Source: Betaproteobacteria bacterium HGW-Betaproteobacteria-4 (GTDB lineage Bacteria; Pseudomonadota; Gammaproteobacteria; Burkholderiales; Rhodocyclaceae). From it: DNA of 38,498 bases. Both the position numbers and the translations under genes were made by a program. The first letter of the stretch is position 1; every line of letters begins with the position of its first letter. Positions 27,817 through 34,591 of this stretch are shown piece by piece. The notes under the pieces were generated by a model that made no database searches, was not told the origin of the DNA, and saw only the letters and a program-made list of their open reading frames with translations. The stretch is from the NCBI GenBank assembly GCA_002840785.1, contig PHCH01000050.1, positions 1 to 38,498 on the forward strand, written 5' to 3'.

Positions 27817-28941
27817 TCATTCGCATGACTTGCGAGTTTTACAAGGGGGAGCCGTCTCGGAATTCATTGAAGCGATAAAAATCCGAGCCCCCTTCTTTAG
27901 CCTTGCCCATTCGACGAACCCATCAGGCGCATTCCGAACATCAGCCAAGTTAGCAGCTGACATGCTATCGATCGACTCCCAATTCTTCACGCCTTTGAGG
28001 TTTGCACCACGTAGATTCGCTCCATCAAACGACGCCTTAGCGAGGTCTGCACCAGACAAATCGGCATTTTCGAGGTTGCTGCAACTGAAGTCGGCGTCGA
28101 TGAATGAGGCGTCGTTAAGGTATGCACCTGATAGATTGGCATTTCTGAAAATTGACGATATGAAATTCCCATCTCGCAGACTGGCTAATGTCAAGTCAGT
28201 GTGAGTGAAGTCGGTGTGTGGAAACTTGAAGCCTTCCATTTGGCTGTCAGCCATCGTTGCGCCGCCAAACCGTGCGTGCATGCCTACCGGTCTGTACAAG
28301 CCTACTCGTTGGAGCTCTTCAAGAACAGCAAACGCACCTGCTGCCACTGCTCCCGAGTTGTCCACAAGTAGCGTCTCAACAACTGGAATTATCTCGTTGG
28401 GGGCCGCTAAGGCCAGTTTGGAAATTTGGCGCATCGCCGCTTTGTTCGAACGGGACCACGCAGGAAACCGCGTTGTAGGAGCATCATTTGATACGCTCAT
28501 GCAGGAATCATCAATTCGACCGGCCGCGAGCATCTCCTTGAATCTTCCTGTTTTCTCGAAGACCTCGAGTGCCGACTGGCGGGCGAGGATTTGATTCTGA
28601 ACTTGTTGTAGCTGTAGTTGCTTGAAGAACAGGTATGTTTGTGCACCTAAAGCGGCTGCGCCAAGCAGCGAACCAACGACGATGATTGCGCTGGGTAGCA
28701 AAAGAGAAAAGGCAAGACCCTTGACCGCGGCAATAGGAAATGGCTTCTTCTTTGCCGCCCAACTGCTGAGATCCTCCAGAAGGGTAAGTGTGGCGCGCAC
28801 ACGGCTAACTTCGCGCTCCTTTACAAGATTCGTAAGCCGAGCCTCTGCCTTTACCCAAGGGAAGGGCTTCCCACAGGTTGAGCAGGCTTCTGCATCAACC
28901 GTCGTCGGTGCCGCACAGAAAGGACAGTTGTCGTTTGACAT
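27817..28941 (-). CDS. Zinc-ribbon, membrane-anchored pentapeptide-repeat protein
   Basis: Unrecognised protein of 374 aa with a clear domain order. An N-terminal zinc ribbon is CPFC...CSTCGKPF (residues 6-25). A short linker is followed by one long or two short membrane helices (about 65-110, GLAFSLLLPSAIIVVGSLLGAAALGAQTYLFF) and a coiled-coil-prone QLQLQQVQNQ. An alpha-helical region of HEAT-like character (about 155-210) precedes a block of pentapeptide repeats (about 230-325; NANLSGAYLNDASF, LENADLSGADLAKASFDGANLRGANL). The base composition is lower in GC than the flanking genes. It sits downstream of the TIR-SIR2 gene on the same strand, separated by an attC-like site, so it may be its own gene cassette. 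Pentapeptide proteins occur in defence and toxin contexts, but no function is assigned here. Confidence 0.8.
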   Translation of the reverse strand: MSNDNCPFCAAPTTVDAEACSTCGKPFPWVKAEARLTNLVKEREVSRVRATLTLLEDLSSWAAKKKPFPIAAVKGLAFSLLLPSAIIVVGSLLGAAALGAQTYLFFKQLQLQQVQNQILARQSALEVFEKTGRFKEMLAAGRIDDSCMSVSNDAPTTRFPAWSRSNKAAMRQISKLALAAPNEIIPVVETLLVDNSGAVAAGAFAVLEELQRVGLYRPVGMHARFGGATMADSQMEGFKFPHTDFTHTDLTLASLRDGNFISSIFRNANLSGAYLNDASFIDADFSCSNLENADLSGADLAKASFDGANLRGANLKGVKNWESIDSMSAANLADVRNAPDGFVEWARLKKGARIFIASMNSETAPPCKTRKSCE

Positions 28942-28972
28942 GACCCGTGTATGGAAGGTGGTGTGTGGTGCG

Positions 28973-29044
28973 CACTAACGTTCGACATGAGCGGCGACAA
29001 AAAGGCGCAGCTGCTTTGACGTCAGCTCGATGGAGGGGTTAGCC
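28973..29044 (-). repeat. Candidate integron attC recombination site (72 bp)
   Basis: On the minus strand the site starts GGCTAAC (29044-29038), which contains the TIR-SIR2 stop codon. It ends CGTTAGTG (core GTTAGTG, 28979-28973), 31 bases before the next gene. The inner arms are imperfectly complementary: CCATCGAGCTGACG against GTCGCCGCTCATGTCG, with unpaired bases as in real attC sites. Length, layout and the TCGAAC-GTTAG ending match the attC type of chromosomal integrons in Xanthomonas and betaproteobacteria. The last core positions deviate from GTTRRRY. Confidence 0.55.
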
Positions 29045-30379
29045 GCCTCTGCGAACGGAGCGAAGAATCTCAGGGATTTCTGCATATTCATCAACCCACA
29101 CGACATTGAGACCAAGTGCGTTTGCATCCTGCTCCTCCAGCAATGTGGTCAAATCATCGAGTGCGTCATTCTTGGATCCCCACTTTGGTCGTCTCTTGAA
29201 GACAAAGTGACTCAGAGTTTTGTCCGGGTTCTTGCGCCAAGCCACGTCGAGCAATCTTCTCAGATTCGGATCAGTAAGGCTTATGCCAACAAACAAGCAG
29301 GTATTGTGTGTGAGCTTGTTCAACTGAATAAGATTCGACCACGAAAACGGATCAATGAATTGGCCGTGGTAGGCATCTTCACTGAACACGATTTCGGACT
29401 CCGCCGAAACCTTCCCACTGCGGGGCAGGTAGCCATGCACATGATAGATAGGGAGTTCATCCGAGGAGTGTCTTATCGCCTCAGTGTAGATGGCGCGGGC
29501 CGGAATCCGAGAGGCTGCAAGATTCTCTTCAATCAGTGCGTCAAAATTGAAAGTAATGATTGAGTCAAGAGGCTTTCCGTCTCTCTGCGGACGAGCTAGC
29601 TCGACGATGGCATCGATGACGTCACATGTCGTGGGGTTCTTGGCATACAACGCGTCGCGCACATATTTTGAGAAGTCCTTCCCAAGATTATTCTTAAGGT
29701 ACTTCCCAAGAATAAGGGAACTCGCGCCTTGTCGTTCGCTGAACTCCTTTGCTGCATTATTTCCTAATTTGATTGCCTTATTCTCTGAAAGACGGTCAAT
29801 CATGGACTCAAGAAGCCTCAGCAGTAGCTCGGTCCATACGGGTACTCCGGCTCCAACGGAGACACCTGCACCGGCAACGACGGTCAGGCGACCCATTCGA
29901 AGCGCATTTGAGAGCGCCGTATGCTGCGTTGATTGACTTTCCTTTCGAGACTCCTCGGTTCTCCGAACTTGAACCGTCTCTTTACTACGTTTGGTGGGCG
30001 CCAAGCTATCAACCAGTAAGTTCAGCCCTCCTTCAAAGTCTCGTGTTAGATCTACAAAATAGTAATTGGCCAAGTAGCTCGGTACTGGGCCAGCGTCTAT
30101 GAGAAGTGGGATTACCTTCGGCTGGCGCTTGGATATTTCGCTGAGTGCGATTGATGAGAACTCTTGCTGAACCCACTTTGAACTCATTGAGTTCTTGCTG
30201 ACAACGACTAAAACAACCTCCGCAGTAGAAATCCCTTCGTTGATCCGTTCGGCAATGTTGTCGCCTAGCTTGATTCTGATGTTGTCTATCCAGACTTCGT
30301 GACCTGCTTGTTGCAGCCTATCCACAATAAGGTTCACGCGGGGGCGGTCTTGATGCGAGTAGCTGACAAAGATCTTCAT
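29039..30379 (-). CDS. TIR-SIR2 fusion protein, probable NAD-depleting anti-phage defence effector
   Basis: Fusion of 446 aa. The N-terminal TIR domain (about residues 1-128) starts KIFVSYSHQD, has a predicted catalytic glutamate E73 in SKWVQQEF and D32 in EVWID. A charged linker (about 130-155) leads to a SIR2 domain (about 160-390). SIR2 motifs are GAGVSVGAGVP (170-180), the TFNFD nucleotide motif (276-280), HVHG with the likely catalytic H315, and GISLTDPN (365-372). Bacterial TIR and SIR2 domains are both NAD-consuming or NAD-signalling modules; in Thoeris they sit on separate proteins, ThsB and ThsA. One chain carrying both and no SLOG or APAZ domain suggests a self-contained abortive-infection device (inference). 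GC content is low, the start lies 30 bp from a GTTAGCC core, and the stop is inside the attC-like site. No strong ribosome-binding site is seen. Confidence 0.85.
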   Translation of the reverse strand: MKIFVSYSHQDRPRVNLIVDRLQQAGHEVWIDNIRIKLGDNIAERINEGISTAEVVLVVVSKNSMSSKWVQQEFSSIALSEISKRQPKVIPLLIDAGPVPSYLANYYFVDLTRDFEGGLNLLVDSLAPTKRSKETVQVRRTEESRKESQSTQHTALSNALRMGRLTVVAGAGVSVGAGVPVWTELLLRLLESMIDRLSENKAIKLGNNAAKEFSERQGASSLILGKYLKNNLGKDFSKYVRDALYAKNPTTCDVIDAIVELARPQRDGKPLDSIITFNFDALIEENLAASRIPARAIYTEAIRHSSDELPIYHVHGYLPRSGKVSAESEIVFSEDAYHGQFIDPFSWSNLIQLNKLTHNTCLFVGISLTDPNLRRLLDVAWRKNPDKTLSHFVFKRRPKWGSKNDALDDLTTLLEEQDANALGLNVVWVDEYAEIPEILRSVRRGG

Positions 30380-30409
30380 ATGCGGGAATTCTGTGCGGTG
30401 GATTGAGGC

Positions 30410-30448
30410 GGCTAACAGTGTTTACACGGACACAGGGGGCCGCATAAC
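30410..30448 (-). other. attI-like site or cassette boundary upstream of TIR-SIR2
   Basis: On the minus strand GTTATGC (30448-30442) is followed after 25 bases by GTTAGCC (30416-30410). The class 1 integron attI core region has the same geometry as I remember it, GTTACGC-N25-GTTAGGC, with an A-rich stretch just before the second core, as here (GTGTAAACACT). The sequence between the cores is otherwise different and no integron integrase is visible, so it could also be a degenerate attC. Confidence 0.35.
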
Positions 30449-30702
30449 AATTGATATTGATGACACTGAATAGGGCTTTAATTTCATACAGGTCAGTCAC
30501 TTGGTATTTTTGCTGCCAGTATAACAACTCCAATATGCCTGACGAGTTTTTTGAGTCGGCTTGGCGTACTAGCTCTTTGCGAACGACCGCTTTGGAGATG
30601 AAATTCTGACTGGCGGCTTCTGGCCGATTGCCGCTTATCACAAGCTCCACGGCATTCGATGGCTAATACCGGCCACCTTCTCTCCTCTGCGTGTCGACAT
30701 GT

Positions 30703-30734
30703 CCATTTTGGTCAATTTTTCGGGTTGACCGTAG
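30703..30734 (+). repeat. Dispersed motif, copy 11 with T-tracts (right border of low-GC island)
   Basis: Exact GGTTGACCGTAG (30723-30734), preceded by CATTTTGGTC and AATTTTTC, the extended form. It has the same orientation as copy 10, 3 kb away on the other side of the island. Confidence 0.87.
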
Positions 30735-30756
30735 CAAAGCGGTCGCTACGCAGCCC

Positions 30757-30772
30757 TACGCAATCTAACGTA
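30757..30772. promoter_or_regulatory. Candidate operator TACG-N8-CGTA upstream of urtA
   Basis: TACGCAATCTAACGTA, an inverted repeat with 8-nt spacer. An extra CTACGCA lies 10 bases upstream. The following 30 bases (CCCCGGCCGTAA then CTG) recur with the same spacing in front of urtB. It lies about 85 bp before the truncated urtA. Confidence 0.5.
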
Positions 30773-30857
30773 TTTCTCTGGAATAACCCCGGCCGTAATC
30801 TGGCGCTGCACTGCAACAACGCAGACCAGATTTCCCAACTTCCGAGGAGCTTTCCTG

Positions 30858-31958
30858 ATGACCATCGACGAAATCAACAAGGCCGGCGGCGTGATGGGCA
30901 AGAAGCTCGAGCCGGTCGTCGTCGACCCCGCTTCCAACTGGCCGCTGTTCGCCGAAAAAGCCCGCCAGTTGCTGACCAAGGACAAGGTCGCCGTCACCTT
31001 CGGCTGCTGGACTTCGGTTTCCCGCAAGTCGGTCCTGCCGGTGTACAAGGAACTGAACGGCCTGCTCTTCTATCCCGTCCAGTACGAAGGCGAAGAGCTG
31101 GAAAAGAACGTCTTCTACACCGGCGCTGCGCCCAACCAGCAAGCCATTCCGGCCGTCGAATACCTGATGTCCAAGGACGGCGGCGAAGCCAAGCGCTTCG
31201 TGCTGCTCGGCACCGACTACGTCTACCCGCGCACCACCAACAAGATCCTGCGCGCTTTCCTGAAGTCCAAGGGTGTGGCTGACGCCGACATCATGGAAGA
31301 CTACACACCGTTCGGCCACAGCGATTACCAGACCATCATCGCCAAGATCAAGAAGTTCGCCTCCGAAGGCAAGAAGACGGCGGTCGTGTCGACCATCAAC
31401 GGCGACTCCAACGTGCCGTTCTACAAGGAACTCGGCAATGCCGGCCTGAAGGCCACCGATGTGCCGGTCGTCGCCTTCTCGGTCGGCGAAGAAGAACTGC
31501 GCGGCGTCGATACCAAGCCGCTGGTCGGCCACCTGGCCTCGTGGAACTACTTCATGTCGCTCAAGAACCCGGAAAACGACAAGTTCGTGAAGCTCTACCG
31601 TGCCTGGGCCAAGAAGGCCAAGTTGCCGAACGCCGACAAGGTCGTCACCAACGACCCGATGGAAGCCACCTACATCGGCATCCACATGTGGAAGCAGGCC
31701 GTCGAGAAGGCCAAGTCGACCGACACCGACAAGGTCATCGCCGCCATGGCCGGCCAGACCTTCAAGGCACCGAGCGGCATCATGTCGAAGATGGACGAGA
31801 AGAACCACCACCTGCACAAGTCGGTATTCATCGGCGAAGTGAAGGCCGACGGCCAGTTCAACGTCGTCTGGAAAACGCCCGGCCCGGTCAAGGCCCAGCC
31901 ATGGAGCCCGTTCATCGCCGGCAACGACAAGAAGAAGGACGAGCCGGAAATGAAGTAA
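30858..31958 (+). pseudogene. urtA: Urea ABC transporter substrate-binding protein UrtA, N-terminus missing
   Basis: Periplasmic urea/short-amide binding protein of the Urt system. The sequence is typical UrtA from TIDEINKAGGVMGKKLEPVVVDPASNW through GCWTSVSRKSVLPVYKELNGLLFYPVQYEG, TDYVYPRTTN and a C-terminal WSPFIAGND. However, the signal peptide and about 50-60 residues that normally precede TIDEINKAGG (including the ILHSLSGTM-type first strand) are absent. The upstream bases are an untranslated leader with a good AGGAG. The deletion therefore appears to run from near the true start into codon 55 or so, and the AGGAG now fits the internal ATG at 30858. Without a signal peptide the product could not reach the periplasm. 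A GC-rich terminator follows; urtB is 3.1 kb further on. Confidence 0.88.
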
Positions 31959-31983
31959 TCCGGATCGACTGTCAGTCGCAGAA

Positions 31984-32006
31984 ACGGGGGCTTCGGCCCC
32001 CGTTTT
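31984..32006 (+). terminator. Rho-independent terminator after urtA
   Basis: ACGGGGGC, loop TTCG, GCCCCCGT then TTT: an 8-bp stem with a UUCG tetraloop. Terminators with the same ACGGGGGC/GCCCCCGT arms follow the next two plus-strand genes. Confidence 0.92.
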
Positions 32007-32107
32007 AACGTCCGCGCCAGCCCCCTTTGAGCCGTTCCGGCGATGACAGGGAGAAGCCGATCAGGCATAGTCGGCCCCTTGCGCATTCCCCACGAAAAGC
32101 AGTTCCC

Positions 32108-33289
32108 ATGACGACCGACACGCGGGCAAACATCCGTCTGGCCCAGCTCCACCTTTATGTGGACATCCATCTTCACGATCGCTACCTGGCACCGCCGCTG
32201 ACCCTGGTCGTCGCCGCGCTGCTCACCAACTGGGTGCCGGTCGCCTGGGCCGCCGGCTGGGCTGTCGTCGAACTGCTGATCATCGCCAACTACATCCGCG
32301 TTTACCGCGCCTTCAAGCGCAGCAACGCCACGCCGCGCGACGAGCCGCGCTGGGCCCGACGCATTGCCATGGCCCATGGCGCCCACATGCTGGCCTGGTC
32401 GTCGCTGGTTTTCTGGGCCTGGCAACCGGGCAGTTTTCCCAGCCTGGTCTTCATCATGCTGGTGCACATCGGCCTGATTTCGCTGACCACCTCGATGAGC
32501 AATGCCCATCTGCGCATCCTCGCCCTCGACATGATTTTTCCCATCCTGGCCCTGCTCGGCCCGCCGCTGCTCGACTTCAGCTGGTTCAACGTCGGCCTCT
32601 GCCTGCTCGGCGCCGGTTTCAGCGCCTTGATGATCCTCGTCGCCCGGCAGATCAACGCCTATTCGACCGAGGCCCTGCAACTCCGCCAGCGTAACGACAT
32701 CCTCATCCGCGAACTCGAATCGCAAGCCTCACGCGATTCGCTGACCGGCCTGGTCAATCGCCGCTATTTCCTCGCCGAAGCCAACCAGCAAATCCGGGCA
32801 GCACAAGCTTCGCCGCAGGCACTGGCCCTGATGATCATCGATCTCGACCACTTCAAGCAGGTCAATGACCAGTACGGCCACCTGGGCGGCGACGAAGTGC
32901 TGGTCGCCGTTGTCGATGCCTTGTCCGGGCACCTGCGCACGGGCGATTGCCTGGGCCGGCTGGGCGGCGAAGAGTTCGCCCTGCTCCTGCCCGAAACGAC
33001 GCCAGCCGAAGCCATCGAAACGGCCGAGCGCCTGCGCCAGGCGACAGCGGCGCTGCACCTCGACATCCAGGGCCACCCTGTGCAGCCGACCGTCAGCATC
33101 GGCATCGCCTTGCTGGAAAAAGACGAGCTCAGCCTGTCCGACCTCATGCACCGGGCCGACCTGGCGATGTACGAAGCCAAGACACAGGGGCGCAACCGCG
33201 TTGTCTGCACCACGCCGGCCACGCCGACGGCGTTGGCGAGTGCACCCGCGATGACGGGCGCCGTCCCGGCCTGGCCGGGCGTGAAGTAA
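32108..33289 (+). CDS. Diguanylate cyclase with N-terminal membrane domain
   Basis: Predicted inner-membrane GGDEF protein of 393 aa that makes cyclic di-GMP. The N-terminal half (about residues 30-200) has five or six hydrophobic helices of a MASE-like type, in DRYLAPPLTLVVAALLTNWVPVAWAAGWAVVELLIIANYIR and later segments. The GGDEF domain (about 205-375) begins SRDSLTGLVNRRYF and has the active site GGEEF in RLGGEEFALLLPE. An inhibitory I-site RTGD lies five residues before it, so product inhibition is expected. It is a separate unit inserted between urtA and urtB. Its last codons and 3' flank (TGAAGTAATCCGGATCGA) match those of urtA base for base over 18 nt, so the terminator region looks duplicated. 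Confidence 0.92.
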   Translation: MTTDTRANIRLAQLHLYVDIHLHDRYLAPPLTLVVAALLTNWVPVAWAAGWAVVELLIIANYIRVYRAFKRSNATPRDEPRWARRIAMAHGAHMLAWSSLVFWAWQPGSFPSLVFIMLVHIGLISLTTSMSNAHLRILALDMIFPILALLGPPLLDFSWFNVGLCLLGAGFSALMILVARQINAYSTEALQLRQRNDILIRELESQASRDSLTGLVNRRYFLAEANQQIRAAQASPQALALMIIDLDHFKQVNDQYGHLGGDEVLVAVVDALSGHLRTGDCLGRLGGEEFALLLPETTPAEAIETAERLRQATAALHLDIQGHPVQPTVSIGIALLEKDELSLSDLMHRADLAMYEAKTQGRNRVVCTTPATPTALASAPAMTGAVPAWPGVK

Positions 33290-33312
33290 TCCGGATCGAT
33301 TGCCAGGCGAAC

Positions 33313-33366
33313 GAACGGGGGCCGCGGCCCCCGTTTTTGATTTTGGCTGTTTTTTCCGGTTGACCG
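33313..33366 (+). repeat. 54-bp direct repeat, left copy: terminator plus dispersed motif (copy 12)
   Basis: Identical over 54 bases to 34228-34281. It contains a terminator hairpin (CGGGGGCCGCGGCCCCCG then TTTTT), the GATTTTGGCTG and six-T tracts, and GGTTGACCG. The motif proper is GGTTGACCGTGG at 33358-33369. It terminates the GGDEF gene. Confidence 0.92.
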
Positions 33367-33556
33367 TGGGAATGGGGGCGGGATTTCCTGCCAGATGAAT
33401 TCTCCGCTTTCCGTGAAATCCACCACAAGCTCGCAAATGGATACATGAAATTATGCGCTGGCTCGTTGAGTTTTTTGTGTGCCGGCATGACATGTACTGC
33501 ACGTTTGAGCACAGATATTCGATTCGCAAATTTCAAACTTTCCATGGATTGCAAAA

Positions 33557-34198
33557 ATGGCTATTTATAAAACTAACAAGTTTGCTTTAGGTATCTGCGC
33601 CAGCTTTCTGGTCATTGGTGCCGCTCATGCAACATTGGTAGAACAGGATTTCGCAACTGCTGGCGACGGGTTGCTTATTCTCGACACGATATCGAATCGT
33701 CAGTGGGTAGACGTGTCACATACGACCAACATGTCTGTTAATCAGTTTTTTAACAGTTCCATCTACGCCGGTAAGGGATTTCATCTCGGAACAACGGCTG
33801 ATATCACCAGCTTTTTCCTTAATGCAGGTGCCGCTGCCGTCAATTCGAATGGTGGGATGAATCTGCTATCAGCCAGCCACAATGCGGCTGTTCTGCTGAA
33901 TGCCTTGATGGAGCACACCAGTCCCTATGCTGATAGTGGCGGCAACCAATGGATTCACGGTTACGAGAACTACGGAAGCGGAACCAACCTGACAATTGCG
34001 AGATTTATTGATACTAACGGCACCGCCACTTTTGATACTGGCACCAACGGAACCTATTGGACGTATGACTCCATCCATTCGGCAGTTGGTGTTTTTGCCT
34101 GGCGCGATGCTTCGTCGAACGTTCCGGAGCCAGCTAGTCTTGCGCTTCTAGGTATCGGCCTTGTTGGCCTGTTTGGAAGTCGCCGCAAAGCAAAGTGA
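33557..34198 (+). CDS. PEP-CTERM sorting domain protein
   Basis: Secreted protein of 213 aa with an N-terminal signal peptide (about residues 1-25, KFALGICASFLVIGAAHA). At the C-terminus is the exosortase sorting signal VPEPASLALLGIGLVGLFGSRRKAK: a PEP motif, one hydrophobic helix and a basic tail. The body (TISNRQWVDVSHTTNMSVNQFF, WTYDSIHSAVGVFAWRD) resembles other PEP-CTERM proteins of unknown function found in biofilm-forming betaproteobacteria. Expected fate: export by Sec, then recognition by EpsH/XrtA-type exosortase encoded elsewhere. Base composition is much more AT-rich than the neighbours and the gene is bracketed by perfect 54-bp direct repeats, so it looks inserted. The ribosome-binding site is weak. 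The 186 bp upstream hold nothing I recognise. Confidence 0.9.
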   Translation: MAIYKTNKFALGICASFLVIGAAHATLVEQDFATAGDGLLILDTISNRQWVDVSHTTNMSVNQFFNSSIYAGKGFHLGTTADITSFFLNAGAAAVNSNGGMNLLSASHNAAVLLNALMEHTSPYADSGGNQWIHGYENYGSGTNLTIARFIDTNGTATFDTGTNGTYWTYDSIHSAVGVFAWRDASSNVPEPASLALLGIGLVGLFGSRRKAK

Positions 34199-34227
34199 AG
34201 TTAGTTGCGCTAATCGCAAGTATTTTT

Positions 34228-34281
34228 GAACGGGGGCCGCGGCCCCCGTTTTTGATTTTGGCTGTTTTTTCCGGTTGACCG
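34228..34281 (+). repeat. 54-bp direct repeat, right copy: terminator plus dispersed motif (copy 13)
   Basis: Perfect copy of 33313-33366. The motif reads GGTTGACCGCAG at 34273-34284, one mismatch. It terminates the PEP-CTERM gene on the plus strand. Confidence 0.92.
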
Positions 34282-34283
34282 CA

Positions 34284-34305
34284 GGATCGCCGTTTTTGGC
34301 GATCC
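34284..34305. terminator. Hairpin between PEP-CTERM gene and Nif11-like gene
   Basis: GGATCGCC, loop GTTTTT, GGCGATCC: a perfect 8-bp stem just past the minus-strand Nif11-like stop (20 bp away). No T-run follows on the minus strand, so termination efficiency is uncertain. Confidence 0.5.
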
Positions 34306-34324
34306 ACGGCCTCCGGGCGGTGCC

Positions 34325-34543
34325 TCAAACCCGCAACAGCGCCTTGACCAGGCGTTCCGACAACTGGTCTTCGGTGAATTGCGGCTCATTTGGCGGGTAG
34401 AGGGAGTTTTCCTCGATCTCGAAGCCCTCGGCGGCGGACAGGGCACGGAGTTCCTTGATTTTCAGGCAGGCCTTCAACTGGGCGCCCAGTTCGGGATTGG
34501 CCTTGGCTTTTTCAGAAAAGGCCTTGATCGGTGCAACGGACAT
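34325..34543 (-). CDS. Nif11-domain small protein
   Basis: Protein of 72 aa resembling the Nif11 family: APIKAFSEKAKANPELGAQLKAC matches the usual short helix with PEL-x-x-x-LK, followed by ELRALSAAEGFEIEEN, the AxxxGF segment. Nif11 domains occur as small proteins near nitrogen-fixation genes and as leader peptides of ribosomal peptide natural products. This one has a charged tail (FTEDQLSERLVKALLRV), no GG or core-like Cys/Ser/Thr-rich end, and no modifying enzyme nearby. A leader role is therefore unlikely and its job is unknown. AAGGAG lies 6 bp before the ATG. It follows the next entry by 48 bp on the same strand and the two are probably co-transcribed. Confidence 0.8.
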   Translation of the reverse strand: MSVAPIKAFSEKAKANPELGAQLKACLKIKELRALSAAEGFEIEENSLYPPNEPQFTEDQLSERLVKALLRV

Positions 34544-34591
34544 GTTTTCTCCTTGGGTTAAAACAAAATGGGCAGTGCCTGGGCGGCCTGA

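Larger units (their letters stand above)
30380..30857. other. Gene-poor stretch: cassette boundary, motif and urtA upstream region
   Basis: No gene is supported here. It holds an attI-like or cassette-boundary site (30410-30448), then about 250 AT-rich bases without a recognisable integrase. The right-border copy of the dispersed motif follows (30703-30734), then the TACG-N8-CGTA element and leader of urtA. A 110-codon minus-strand frame overlapping the TIR-SIR2 start has no recognisable family. Confidence 0.6.

Noticed and set aside
30318-30650. 110-codon minus-strand frame upstream of TIR-SIR2
   Set aside because: Overlaps the TIR-SIR2 start in another frame, spans the candidate cassette boundary and has no recognisable motif or ribosome-binding site.
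30449-30722. Remnant of an integron integrase beside the attI-like site
   Set aside because: Read on both strands; no tyrosine-recombinase motif such as HTLRHSFAT or LLGH could be found.
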